The notes below the pieces were generated by a model. The model saw only the letters and a list, made by a program, of their open reading frames with translations, was not told where the DNA came from and did no database searches. A stretch of DNA of 64,000 nucleotides, taken from assembly GCA_043228905.1 (NCBI GenBank), contig JBHGNT010000003.1, forward strand, positions 21,452,001-21,516,000, in the 5' to 3' direction. Numbering within the stretch: the first letter of the stretch is position 1; every line of letters begins with the position of its first letter. Of the stretch, positions 1 through 10,490 are shown in pieces. The stretch is from Azolla caroliniana. Its lineage: Eukaryota > Polypodiophyta. Made by a program: the position numbers and the translations under genes.

Positions 1-58
1 CCGATATGGCTCAGGCTTATTCAGCCGATCTGGATCTGGTTGAGCTTGCTGCTCAACA
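1..58 (-). repeat. Start of C1 3' LTR (cut by window edge)
   Basis: On the minus strand this begins TGTTGAGC and runs closely parallel to the start of the LTR that ends at 5428 (shared TTGAGC-GC-AGCTCAACC-GATCC pattern). It is preceded by the polypurine tract CTTGAGGGGGAG at 59-70. Only 58 bases are visible. Confidence 0.85.
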
Positions 59-163
59 CTCCCCCTCAAGCTCAACTTGGGGTTGGATCGTAATGTCAGT
101 CTCCATGGCAGCCGGTCCTTCCACCTGGCTCTTTCTGGCATCACTCCACCTTGCTCGCGCTCC

Positions 164-1237
164 TCATCCGATCCGGTCCCGTTTGCTGCGACCCGTCTGT
201 TCCTGCGGACCTCGACTTCCTTGGTCGGCTTGTCTGCTCAACAAGCCCAATTCAGCTCCCTCATTGTTGTGACTTTGGCTTTTGCCGATTCGCCAATTCT
301 TTCGCGTTGGCGTCGACTTTTGCTGCCTTCTTGTCCTCCTGGCCTTGAATTGATCCGGTTCTTCTGAATCCTTCTGTAGAACCGAATCGACTGTCTCCGA
401 TTTGTTCCCGCTCTTGTCCGAATCGGTTGATCCCAATTCGTCTTCTGGTTCGAAGCCCTTCACCACATCGGACCATGTCCGGGTCTTGGCCTTCTTCTTC
501 CGGTCGACTTTGTCCTTCTTGACTCTGCCTCCGCCACCGCTTGTTCCGACTTGTTCGTATGTGTCAACTTCCTTTGTCGACTCGGCTCCTTTCTTCTTCC
601 CGTCTCTCCCCTTGTCGGTTCTTCCCTCACCGGCGCAATCGGCAGTCTCTTTGCCTTTGCTTGTTTCGGTGGTGTCTTTGCCCATTCTCCCCCTCAAATG
701 TGGCACGTCGAGATGCTGAACACCAAGCATTTCAGTGAAGTGCTGCAACTTGTCCGATCCGAGTGGTTTGGTGAAGATGTCGGCAACTTGCCGATCTGTA
801 TGAACATACTGAAGTTCGACTTCACCGCTCAGGACACGCTCATGCACGAAGTGGTATTGCACTTCGATCTGCTTTGTGCGAGCATGGAATACAGGGTTCT
901 TGGCGAGTTGCATGCTGCTTATGTTGTTGCAGTAGATCAGGATCGGGGTTGGCACCTCGATCCGCAGGTCTTGCAGCAGTCGCCGAAGCCAAATGGCTTC
1001 ACAAGTGGCAACAGTAGCGCCCCGGTATTCAGCCTCAGTGCTCGACAGAGCCACTGTTGGCTGCTTTTTGTTGCTCCACGCAACAGCCGCTCTACCAAGG
1101 GAAAACATATAGCCGGAAGTGGAATGGCAATCTGATGCATCGCCAGCCCAGTCGGCATCCGTGTAGCCGACTAGCTCTTCGGGCATACCTCGCCGGTATA
1201 ACAGTCCCCGATCCTTCGTGCCGCTCATATACCCCAA
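164..1237 (-). pseudogene. C1 RNase H domain with a 170-residue C-terminal extension
   Basis: Residues 1-186 are a copia RNase H: YTDADWAG near residue 25, STEAEY near 66, and the end motif VADIFTKPL near 151. The usual CDN motif reads CNN (residues 103-105) and the usual TKHIE reads TKQIE, so catalytic and conserved residues have changed. Copia RNase H normally ends soon after the LRG motif seen near residue 181. Here the frame runs on for about 170 residues of Lys/Glu/Ser/Thr-rich, probably disordered sequence, ending just before the LTR region. The tail could be a family-specific extension or an accidental open frame in the 3' untranslated region. A stop separates this part from the reverse transcriptase on its right. 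Confidence 0.85.
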
Positions 1238-1240
1238 TAT

Positions 1241-2599
1241 TCAGTGCGCGCACTGAAGATGCTCGGCGGTCGGCTTCTGCATGAATTGACTAATCACACC
1301 GACCGAATAGCTGATGTCGAGTCGGGTGATGGTCAAATATATAAGGCTTCCGACAATTTGTCGGAACCATTGCTCATCGCAGGCCGGTCCGGAGTTGGGA
1401 CAGAGCTTCTGTTTCCGGTCGAAGGGTGTAGAAATAGGGCGGCATTCCGTCATGCCGAACTTGTACAACATATTCAACACATAGTGTCTTTGTGAGAGCA
1501 ATATGTCGTCGAGGGTTTGGATCACCTCAATCCCAAGAAAATAGTGAAGGTCCCCCAGGTCCTTCATCTCAAATGCGTCCGACAACTGGGACTTGACTCG
1601 GCTGATTTCATCGAGTCCGGGTCCGGTGATGACATGATCATCAACATACAACAAGATGCAAACCGGACTGTCCGGACCTTGCCGGATGAACAACGAAGAG
1701 TCGGACTTGGAGACCGCAAACCCCAACTTACGCAACCGGTGCGTAATCTTTGCATTCCAAGCTCGGGGGGCTTGCTTCAGGCCATAAAGTGACTTCTTCA
1801 GCCAGCATACAGCCGACTTGTTCATCTCCGACTGAAAATCGGGAGATTGGGTCATAAAGACCTCTTCTTCTAGATCGCCTTGAAGAAATGCATTCTTCAC
1901 GTCCATCTGGTGAAGATGCCACTCCCTTGCCGCAGCGACCGCCAACACCACACGAACCGTCGTCATCTTCGCTACCGGAGCGAAGGTCTCGTCATAGTCG
2001 ATTCCGTGGGTCTGTGTGTATCCCTTTGCCACTAACTGGGCCTTCTATAGGTTGACTGAACTGTCAACGTTGTACTTTACCTTGTACACCCACTTGCATC
2101 CGATCGTTTTACTGTGACGGGGAGGGTCAACCAGGTCCCATGTATCGTTGGCATCAAGTGCCCGCATCTCTTCCTCCATAGCGGCACGCCAATTTGCATC
2201 CCTTGCCACTTCTGCATAGCTCTCCGGCTCACACACTTCCGCTACATGGGTCATGTGCGCATAATGATGCGCCATGTACTCATTGTACCCGTACCGCTTA
2301 ACAGGTTCCTTTTGACAAGTTAACCGGCGTAACCCACCGTTACCCGGTTTGAGGCCCTTCTTGGCCAGTTTGGTCTTCGTTGTCGAAGAGCTGCCATTTT
2401 CCTTTCCGGAGTTGGATCCGCTCTGATCCAACTCATCCTTACCGGTTTCATAATCCGACATCTTCTTCTTCCCCTTCTCTTTGCACGTGAACCATCTCCT
2501 CGGTTCCCTGCGCAGGGAGAGCACGACAGAGTCTTCACTACTCGTCAGTTCCTCTTCTGACTGGTCGGATTGACCCAGTCTCTCGTTCGGCCCACTCAA
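1241..2599 (-). pseudogene. C1 copia reverse transcriptase
   Basis: Two open stretches, 2599-2045 and 2032-1241, make up a copia reverse transcriptase. The first has a hydrophilic linker and then the conserved start of the domain (NEYMAHHYA, WRAAMEEEM, WDLVDPP). The second has DYDETFAPVAK, the catalytic [21 protein letters not shown] and the intact catalytic box YVDD at about residues 129-132. The stop between them lies around 2035-2045. This enzyme would copy element RNA into cDNA in cytoplasmic particles. The catalytic aspartates remain, but the frame is broken. Confidence 0.92.
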
Positions 2600-2764
2600 C
2601 CGAAACGATTCTGGACTCTCTTCTTGAGTCCTGGAATCATCATCTTTTATCTGGACCGGTTCAGGCTCACTAGCCTCATCCTCCGATATCGGGTCGGGGT
2701 CGAAGGTCGAAGCCGGTAAGGCATACCATGATGCCGTCTCATCAAACTCAACATCGCGGCTAAC

Positions 2765-3499
2765 TCAAACCTGCTTCGTCCGGGGGTTATAACCCTTTTG
2801 CTCATGTGAGTAGCCGACGAGGATGCACTTCTCCGATTTTGCATCCAGCTTCCTCCGCTTCTCATCCGGCACATGCACATATGCTATGCTGCCGAAAATC
2901 CGAAGGTGTCTCAAATTTGGCTTGCGCCCGAAATACAGCTCATGCGCAGACACCTTGTCACCGATCCGGTTTTGGATGTAGACGGCCGTCCGGACCGCCT
3001 CCGCCCAGTAGAAATGGGGCATGCTCTTCTCTTCCAGCATTGCCCTTGCCACGTCGACAAGCGATCGGTTCTTCCTTTCGGCCACACCGTTTTGCTCCGG
3101 TGTGTATTTGCAGCTGAACTCTCTCCGAATTCCTGTTTGCTACAGATAACTGTTGAATTGGCCGGAAAAATATTCTTTTCCGCCATCTGACCGCAAGCAC
3201 TTGATCTTCCTCTCCGATTCCTGTTCCACCATGCTTTGGAGGTTCCGGAAACAGTCGAAGACTTCGTTCTTCCGCTCAATGAGGTAGATCTATGTGTGTC
3301 GGCTATACTCGTCGATGAAGGAGACGAAGTATCGACTCTCGCCAAGACTCATGTTCTGTGCCGGTCCCCATACATCCGAATGAATAAGGTCGAGCTTGTT
3401 ACAACTATGGTTTCGTTCGGTGGGAAATGGAAGCCGGTGTTGCTTCCCGAGTTGGCAGGCTTCACATACTTGGGCCTTCTGGCCATTGAACTTCGGCAA
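2765..3499 (-). pseudogene. C1 copia integrase (frame-broken)
   Basis: The zinc-binding and core parts read from 3499 (CEACQLGKQHRLPF, then HSDVWGPAQ with the first catalytic aspartate). The second half (3085-2765) holds MAERKNRSL with the catalytic Glu, FYWAEAV, and HLRIFGSIAYVHVP. The segment between the two is in another frame, so there is at least one frameshift. The role would be insertion of cDNA into the genome. Confidence 0.87.
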
Positions 3500-4022
3500 A
3501 CCGAAAACAACTTGTTTCGTTTTCAGGTCTTGAAGCCTCCACTAATTGACGTGGCCGATCCGCTTGTGCCAGAGATCGATGTCCTTTGGCGAACAAAGCG
3601 GTGCCGACATCATTGGTGTCGAGGATGAACATCCTCCCGTCTTTGCGCCCTTGCGCAATAATTTGGCTCTCATCCTCGATGAAGCACCCGAGGTGTGTAA
3701 ACCGCACCTGCATTCCCTGGTCGACGATCTGTCCGACCGACACCGGGTTCTTCATGATAGTCAGAACGTGTAATACGTTCATCAGCTTCCCCCTCTGTCC
3801 GACGTGGCTCAAAGGGAGTTCACCAATATGCACGATTGCGTGAGGAGTGTCGTCTCCGGTTTCGACAACTCCCGATTGTTCCGGTTTCTCCAGGAAGGAG
3901 AACCACTCTTTGTGGTTCGTCATGTGATTTGATGCATCGGAATCAATGTACCACACTTCCTCTGATTTGGAAGTGGTCTTCTTCATCGAATTTGGCTCGT
4001 GCTTCATCACCAAGGCTGGCAC
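3462..4022 (-). pseudogene. C1 copia protease and pre-integrase region
   Basis: The copia protease signature appears as WYIDSDASNHMT; the family normally has DSG at the active site, so the Gly is replaced by Asp here. Downstream are LPLSHVGQRGKLMNVLHV and VGQIVDQGMQV, followed by the pre-integrase stretch. The same region in element C4 (38926-39321) retains DSG, which makes the C1 change a clear loss. Confidence 0.88.
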
Positions 4023-4963
4023 CTTACCGGTCTTCCCAGTTCCGGATCCTTTCGATCCTTGCGCGTAGTGCGAGCTTTGCCGGTTCTCCCGACCGGTTTT
4101 GCTGGATCCAGATCTGTCCGAATCGGCGCGCTTCTTCTAGCACTCGCTTTCTCTGTGGCCCTTTTTGCCACAGTACTAGCATTCCGTGGCAAATTTGTCT
4201 TGCCAGCCTCCGACGCCACCTTGACTCCCCCTGGCTGTGGAAGTCCCAAAACTGTTGTCGGCGTGCCGGTCTCTGTGTCGTCGGTCTTGCCCTTGCCGGC
4301 ATCCTCCATTGCATGCCGCCCCGCCTCATCCACCACGCCCACGGGGCCAATCCGCCTCCATGTACAGCATCCGGGTGCACTTGTTGACGCACCGGCGTGG
4401 TTCTCCTCTACAAGGAGCATCGACTGTAAGTCGAAAAATGACGGTGTATTCTCCCTCGTACATATTGCTGTCCAGAAAGCTCGGAACTTAGACACTAGGC
4501 CCCCAAGACAGACTTGTACCATCTCGTCTTCCTCTACTGTGACGTTGATAGAGGCAAGCAAGTCACAAATCTCTTTGATTCGGGCCGTGTAATCAGCCAC
4601 CGACATGTCCTTCTGCCGGACATTGCTCAACTCCTGTCGGAGTTGCAGCTTCCAGGCTGTAGTGCTTGCGGCGAACACCTTCTTCAGGTTTCCCCAAGCC
4701 TCTTTTGACGTCTTGGCATCTCGGACGTGGCTCAGTAGCTAGTCTCCGATACTGGACACAAAGCAGTACATCACTCTGCTTGCCGATTGTTCCCACACCG
4801 GGAAGTCCTTGTGTGCTGCATCAGGTGCTATGTTGTTAGCTCCGTTGACATAGCTCCAGTAACCATGCCCAAGCAGGTACTAGTGCATCTTGTATGACCA
4901 AGATGCATAGTTGGATCTGTCGAGCTTCTCCACCGGGAGCAAGCTGGCCATTCCTCTATCCAT
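4007..4963 (-). pseudogene. C1 copia gag (UBN2-type) with damaged zinc knuckle
   Basis: The likely start codon is at 4963 (MDRGMA, the same as in C4 at 38084). The frame is broken by stops until 4678, from which MSVADYTARIKEI and VCLGGLVSKF mark the UBN2/gag capsid-like fold. A CCHC knuckle near 4130-4185 reads in another frame and contains an internal stop. Gag would form the particle that packages element RNA. The sequence is clearly a defective copy. Confidence 0.85.
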
Positions 4964-5047
4964 TTGTTTTTTTTTTTTGTTCTTTACAAAGATTAGGTTT
5001 TCTTCTTGCGAAAGCGAATGTCGAGTACAGAGCTTCTCAACCCTCGC

Positions 5048-5059
5048 GCTCTGATACCA
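5048..5059 (-). other. C1 primer-binding site (tRNA-iMet)
   Basis: On the minus strand this is TGGTATCAGAGC, the standard copia primer site complementary to initiator tRNA-Met, directly after the LTR end at 5060. Confidence 0.93.
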
Positions 5060-5428
5060 TGTAGAAACAAATAGCGTGCGGAAGCAATAGAAAACAGAAA
5101 CCAGAGAACAGGTTTAATGGAGAGCTTAACAGTATGCGGGAGGGACAAAGAAAGAGCACACAAAAACTCAATTCAAAAAATACTACTCAATCTGTACATC
5201 GTATGTGTTCAGTGAACAGTTTTATACAAGTCCATCCGGACTGACAGAAGTATGGTGTACTTCAATGCTGACACGAGCGTCTGACACTAACTATGAGATA
5301 TTAACTCCCTAGTAGACTAGCTGCTACTTGGTTTCCGATTACTGCTTGATCTAGCTAACTGGCTCCCCAGCTCACCGGCTCACCCTTCTGGATGCCGATC
5401 CGGATCCGGTTGAGCTTGCCGCTCAACA
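5060..5428 (-). repeat. C1 5' LTR (369 bp)
   Basis: On the minus strand the LTR starts TGTTGAGC and ends TTTCTACA, bounded by the primer site. The 3' half matches the LTR of C4 (to 37999), including CTCTCCATTAAACCTG and TTGCTTCCGCAC, which shows that the two elements are related. Confidence 0.88.
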
Positions 5429-6187
5429 ACCATCCCCCTCACCTTCTAAATGATTTTGCTCCTCCATATTTGGCATAGAAAGTGTTATAAACTTATTACC
5501 CGTAGGCATCCATTTCTTTTGCTTAGAATCCACACTCAAAAAATTATGTTTACCTCTTCCCACCTTTACCCAACTATCATCTTGCGTGGTTGGTTTCTTA
5601 TGTTGAAAAAATTCGTTTTTAACCTTACACTCATTAGCTAAATGACCCACCACACCACATGAAAAACATTGGTTGGGAAGGCCTGAATATACAACCTTTT
5701 GAATCCTTCCACTTGTATTCTTATTCAATGTTGGAAGTTTAATAAAGGAAGGTAAAACAAAATCCCTTGACCCTAAAACTCTAACAATAGGCAAATTCAT
5801 TTGATTGGCATTAAATCTATCTATCTCTTCCTCATCATCAAGAACCGGGCCAATCATAGATGCAATATTTTTTAAAGCCGGATGCCACTATTTAGGTAAG
5901 GAAGGAAACATAACCGAAAAAGCAAACCTGTATGTACCAGCCAAATTCAGCAAATCTATATCGAAATCGGGAAACCACCGTAGAAATTGCAACCAAAGGC
6001 CTCTAACTTGTACGCAACCAATCCGCAACAACTTTTGTACCATCTCCTCTGATTCAAATTCCAAATGATAGCAATTTTGTCCTATTAACTGAATATCGAT
6101 AATTCTTTCTAAATCAGCATGGAGCCGTGCTTGAAGAAGATGGCGGATATCGCTTTTGTTTGGGCGGCCGCCCACCACATGAACCAC
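5423..6187 (-). pseudogene. LINE ORF1 remnant (DUF4283 plus CCHC knuckle)
   Basis: The segment 6187-5888 resembles the plant LINE ORF1 DUF4283 domain (MVHVVGG start, QLIGQNCYHLEFES, LWLQFLRWFPDFD). The segment 5857-5423 holds the linker and a CCHC zinc knuckle, CFSCGVVGHLANEC. A stop or frame break lies between them near 5860-5888. ORF1 of plant L1-type LINEs encodes an RNA-binding chaperone. The reverse transcriptase half is absent here because copia C1 abuts at 5428; it may lie beyond the left edge of the window. Confidence 0.82.
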
Positions 6188-6430
6188 AATCGAGAGTTGT
6201 TGAAGCCGACCTATCTCTGCCTATACTCTCTATTCGACATCGTAGGAAGGACCAAAGTCGATTGTGAGATCCGCAACAAGACATATGTCGGAGGATGATT
6301 CACGGGATCCCCTCCTGTGCGTAGTTGCAGGCATCACAGCGACACTACTCAGATCGCTCTCTGTGTTTTCTCTCCTCTTTGTGTTTTTTCCTAAATGATA
6401 AGTACTCCAAACCTCGCCACCCATTCAAGA
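6188..6430 (-). other. LINE 5' leader region
   Basis: This lies immediately upstream of the LINE ORF1 start on the minus strand. It contains a short open frame (6424-6230) without recognisable domains and is most simply the 5' leader or the start of the LINE ORF1 transcript. Confidence 0.4.
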
Positions 6431-7830
6431 AGGTAGTTGTGGATAATCTATCATTTGCATATCCCTAATCTTGACATTCAAACCTGCATTCGCCTTTTGA
6501 CTCTCCTTTATCTCCTCTCCTCACCTCTTTTGAAATCGTTGTTTTCACTAGTTCGATCATCCTTGGTAGGGCCTACTCATGTTCAATCTCAACCATGACA
6601 CCATCAAACAATACTTTTGAGTTCATGCTAGAAACCTCTTTGTCTTTATCTACTTCTTCTTTAGTCATTTTCCCACGTCCCTCTCTTCACAATGCATGAT
6701 GTGAATATCGTTATCGTGAAGTGGTGTCTGTTGGGAGAAAAAGTGAAAAACTGTGGTTCCACGCCCATTTCATAAACATTAAGGGCTAGTAACATTTGAG
6801 TGTATACAAAGGGGTGCAAGCAAGGTTTAAACCTTGTACATCCAAGGTAAGAGACAATTGACTTACCACTAGAGCTACTATTGAGTACTTTAGATTTTGT
6901 ATACTTCCTTATCATATTCGGAATTCATACGAAACAACCATACAAAACCGTGTGCTCAAAACCATGGTTTTCAGCCCATGGTTTTGTGCAAGCAAAACAA
7001 GGTGCACAAAAACCATGGTTTTGTACATGAAGAAAGCTATAAAAACCCTAGTAGGGCTTGTGTAAAGGGGGGGTCAATTTGGAGATCATCAGATTCATCA
7101 ATAATATAATATTCTTCTAATTTATCTTCTTCTCAAATATAAATTTTTTTGTTCTTTTAAAGTGTGACATTGGTTTCCTTGACTCTTACGTTGACATTGT
7201 CATCTTTTTTGACAAATTTGCGAACATCCTCCCTGGTCCAAGACCCCGGTGGTCCCGGTCAAACAAATCACGACTGTGCGCGAATCTTCTCGACATTGCT
7301 CACTTGTGTGACCCCCTAGTTCCTCATCCTCACATCTAAGATTTTAGGTGTCCAACTTCCCCCCATTCAACTTGCCTCAATATCCATGCAATAACAACCA
7401 CAGCCTCCCTCATCCCCTCTTGCTTTCGATATTTGCAACGATATTTTGAGTAAATCTCCTCCATGTTGGCACCTTTGGCGAGACCTCCCTTAGTGCACTC
7501 GTGAGCGTGTGGACATTAGGTTGGGAAGCTATTAAGTATTCACGAGATAGTCTCTCTTTTGATATTATGGTATTGGGATACACCGAAGATCCTTAAATAG
7601 ATGTAGGACACTAGAGAGAGAGAGAGAGATTGTAAGAGGGTTTACCGTTTAAAGGTAATATATAAAACTTTTATTCGCTCTAAAATGTCGAAGGGAAAAT
7701 ATTGTTAGATAAGAAAGCACTAGAAAGGTGAAACAAAAATCTTTCGTAGGGGGTTCTTCATAAGGCGACATTTATGCACCATGGGCATATATAAGGGTGA
7801 GTCAAGATTAGTTTGTAGAAAACATACCAT
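6431..7830. other. Gene-free AT-rich spacer with LTR-like remnant
   Basis: No coding signal was found. It includes a tRNA-like segment (6800-6885), several copies of AACCATGGTTTT near 6955-7025, a TATAAAAA-type box near 7040, and at 7237-7257 the motif TCCAAGACCCCGGTGGTCCC. That motif also occurs near the ends of LTRs at 42326, 50467, 54428 and 58108, so 6900-7340 may be an old LTR fragment. A GA microsatellite sits at 7612-7629. Confidence 0.5.
6800..6885 (-). repeat. tRNA-like segment (possible SINE head)
   Basis: On the minus strand a box-A-like TAGCTCTAGTGGTAAG is followed about 30 bases later by a box-B-like GGTTTAAACC. This resembles the internal Pol III promoter of a tRNA-derived SINE or of tRNA-like stretches in plant repeats. 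No tRNA fold was completed and no target duplication was found. A similar but weaker pair is at 48600-48680. Confidence 0.35.
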
Positions 7831-7997
7831 ATTTAATTACTTTGTTTCTTGATTGATCAAAATATGGCCATTGATTAATTGTGTGTTCCATAAATTGAAA
7901 TATTCGCATTTGTGGGGCCTGCCCCACGAATCCATACGAATAGAAATACGAATACACGTAAATATATTCGTTTTCTTCTTCTTTTTGAAATTTAAAA

Positions 7998-8028
<31 letters not shown>

Positions 8029-8142
8029 TTGTGTTTTATTTACGAGCGAGTGAACAATGGCCAACAGGAAGCGAGGACGCCTCACCCTACTCCCTCTGCG
8101 TGCTACTTACAACCTCGCCTCCCTCTATATCCTGTTCTCAGC

Positions 8143-8179
8143 CAGAAATTAGGGTTTCGACAAAAAACCCTAATTTCTG
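8143..8179. repeat. Perfect 15-bp hairpin
   Basis: CAGAAATTAGGGTTT (8143-8157) and its exact reverse complement (8165-8179) flank a 7-base loop. Part of the arm repeats again just downstream (CCTAATTTCGACAAAA). Confidence 0.8.
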
Positions 8180-8309
8180 TCATAATCCTAATTTCGACAA
8201 AATTTCTTCTTTTCGGCCTGCGTCATCGACTCCCTCTCATGCTCTACCTAATCCTACATCTTGTTGTCCGCTGCAAATTCAGAGTTTCACTGAAACCCTA
8301 AGTTTTGCC

Positions 8310-8510
8310 AAAGCCCTAATTAATTAATTATTAATGCATTAATTGATTATTTAATTAATTAACTAATATTTTCCAATGAATTAATTAATGTGTTAATGAA
8401 TTAAGATATGTATTTGTAAATTAATTAATGTATTAGTGAATCAATTAATGTTTACGTGAATTAATTAGTTAATAGTAAATTAATTATTATATTAATGAGT
8501 TAATTAATTA
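8310..8510. repeat. TTAATTAA-rich low-complexity tract
   Basis: Repeated TTAATTAAT/GAATTAATTAATG units about 20-35 bases apart run over roughly 200 bases. There is no coding content. Confidence 0.8.
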
Positions 8511-8695
8511 TTGGTGTATGTCTGTGTACACATATATGTATGCGTGTGTATATGTATCTATGTATGTGTGTGTATATGTATCTATGTATGTGTGTATATA
8601 TGTATCTATGTATGTGTGTGTATATGTATATATATGTTTGTGTATGTGTGTATATATGTATGGGTATGTATGTATGTGTGTATATGTATATGTAA
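8511..8695. repeat. TGTATGTG-type microsatellite
   Basis: Alternating purine-pyrimidine repeat built from TGTATATGTATCTATG and TGTGTG units. It produces spurious open frames on both strands made of Tyr/Ile/Thr/His or Val/Cys/Tyr repeats. Confidence 0.9.
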
Positions 8696-8864
8696 ACGAA
8701 TGGTTTTATAATATTCTTAGGGTCATTTTCTATTCTCGAATACGACGAATATGACGGATGTCGAATCTCAAGAATATCACGCATGGGTCAATCTATGGTG
8801 TGTTCTATTTTCTTATGATAAATTTGAAAGATTATTGGAGGTTTCATTAAATGTGAAAATTAAA

Positions 8865-8965
8865 GTCAAAGCTCAGACATTGAAGAAAGGATTATGTACG
8901 AAAGTCAAAACGTAGACATTGAAGAAGGGTTATGTACGAAAGTCAAAACATGAATATTGAAGAAA
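8865..8965. repeat. ~43-bp tandem repeat, about 2.5 copies
   Basis: Units share AAAGTCAAA, then GACATTGAAGAA, then TTATGTACG, repeated at about 43-base spacing. Confidence 0.75.
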
Positions 8966-9007
8966 GTTGCGGGTGGGGCATTGAAAAATTACATAATATT
9001 AAACTCT

Positions 9008-10290
9008 CTTTTTTTTCTCCAAAAAACACTACTTCACATTAGTTAGCAAATAGAATACAACAGAGTTTACCCGAATACACATTGGGATCAACATATACAA
9101 TTCCAAGGAACAACTCCAAAACTATCGAACAAAAACAACAAAAACTCACACAACCCTTAACTCCAACAAAATTGAAATAAACCCCATTTTACCCCGACTC
9201 TACTTCTTCGAACTAGCTCTTTTATAACAAAGTTATTCGGATAACATGACCTATGCCACTTGTGCTTCAGCTATACATACATAATTACAACCATAGTATG
9301 AACCATATGTATCATACGTGCATTCGCATTCATGAATGTTTCAATCATTCGAGTGTGGTAAACACCCTCCAAGAATGGTAAATACCATACTTTTGGATTA
9401 ACTATTTATTATGAGGTAAATAAACCTAAAAATGAAAAAAAAACTCAAGAATGTTTGAATAACATTCACATTCGTTTTCCAACGTAGAAAAACGAATGTT
9501 ATGCTAGACGAACACGAATTTACAACCCATGTACAATATTCGGAGCCATCGGCGGAAACAACCACGTAGGCACCTGATAATTCCACTTAGGCCTTGATTA
9601 AGATGTGACCATCATGGGAGAACCACCCCATTTAAGCAAGAACTTTGACCTTGCCCTTTCTACTTCATCCAATTCCCCCTGAATCGAGTAATATCGTCCG
9701 CGCAACTGAGCCACAAGCTCAAACTAGATATTTAACATCTCCTCCCCGCATGAGAGCTTTGTTGCTGACAAACAAACTTACAGTGCCTGATCCAAATGTG
9801 CCAGACCGATAAACATGCTAACATAAGCCAAATCTCCTCAAAATATTCAGAAGTTGTGCTAGGTCTCACCCCATCACATTGGAGCACACTACCACCCTGC
9901 ACAATAAATCCATGTCCTTGTGGGTCTGACTGTTCCCCCCAGGTTTCCCCTTTTAGAGATCGTCCTTGTATGGAGCCCCACACAACGTTCTCATTCACAC
10001 CACAAGCTGCCACGATTCGAAGGATTCTACTCCAAATGTTAATTGCCTCTGTAAAATTCCAACAACAATGAGAGATTAATTCCAAAGCATGTCCACATAA
10101 CTTACAACTAGCCTCGCCACCACAGGAACTCAACCACTCTCCTACAATTACCGCCTTGTGGCCAAGAAGCCACAACCAAGCCTTTATTTTTTCTAGCATA
10201 TCCAATGCCCATAGTCTCCTCCAAAACGACTTCAGATCGTCATCTGATATGCCTTTATCCTTTCAACTATTGTGAATCGTTACAACACCC
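9008..10290 (-). pseudogene. LINE L1, 3' portion (left of the gypsy insertion)
   Basis: The open stretch 10205-9732 has the cysteine/histidine-rich LINE zf-RVT-like segment (LWLLGHKAVI, CKLCGHALELISHCC) that follows reverse transcriptase in plant LINEs. It continues across the G1 insertion from the sequence at 20050 onward, as shown by the CACCC target duplication. The 3' end may lie near 9008, where a T-run would correspond to a minus-strand poly(A); this end is tentative. Confidence 0.75.
10286..10290. repeat. Target-site duplication of G1 (left copy)
   Basis: CACCC here and at 20050-20054 immediately flank the two ends of G1. Confidence 0.9.
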
Positions 10291-10462
10291 TGTTACAGAT
10301 TAGGAACATGGTCTGCGATCAATCCTTCGACCTAGACCTCCAAGTGATTGTGAAACAACGAATGGTGGCGTCTATGCATAATGCGTAGGGGAATGTTCCC
10401 CGTAACCTATCAACATATAAGGGAGACGGCTACAACCGATTCCTTATCAGTGGTTACACTCA
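10291..10462 (-). repeat. Truncated 3' LTR of G1
   Basis: These ~170 bases match 19611-19785 with few differences, then the similarity stops at CTCACGT, where internal sequence begins. The missing piece is the first ~265 bases of the LTR plus the end of the internal region. Confidence 0.9.
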
Positions 10463-10490
10463 CGTGCCCTGGCACGTCGAACCCATCCCG

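Larger units (their letters stand above)
1..5428 (-). mobile_element. Ty1/copia retrotransposon C1 (nearly complete, decayed)
   Basis: Read on the minus strand, the element has a 5' LTR (5060-5428), a tRNA-iMet primer-binding site, gag, protease, integrase, reverse transcriptase and RNase H in the order typical of copia, then a polypurine tract (59-70, CTTGAGGGGGAG) and the first 58 bases of the 3' LTR, which the window edge cuts. The polyprotein is broken by several stops and frameshifts, so it cannot be autonomous as it stands. It abuts LINE ORF1 sequence at 5429, so it probably inserted into that LINE; the other half would lie left of the window. A target-site duplication cannot be checked because one end is missing. 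Confidence 0.93.

Noticed and set aside
8500-8784. Open frames of 66-94 residues over the TGTATG microsatellite
   Set aside because: Pure repeat translation (YIYTHIHR-type).
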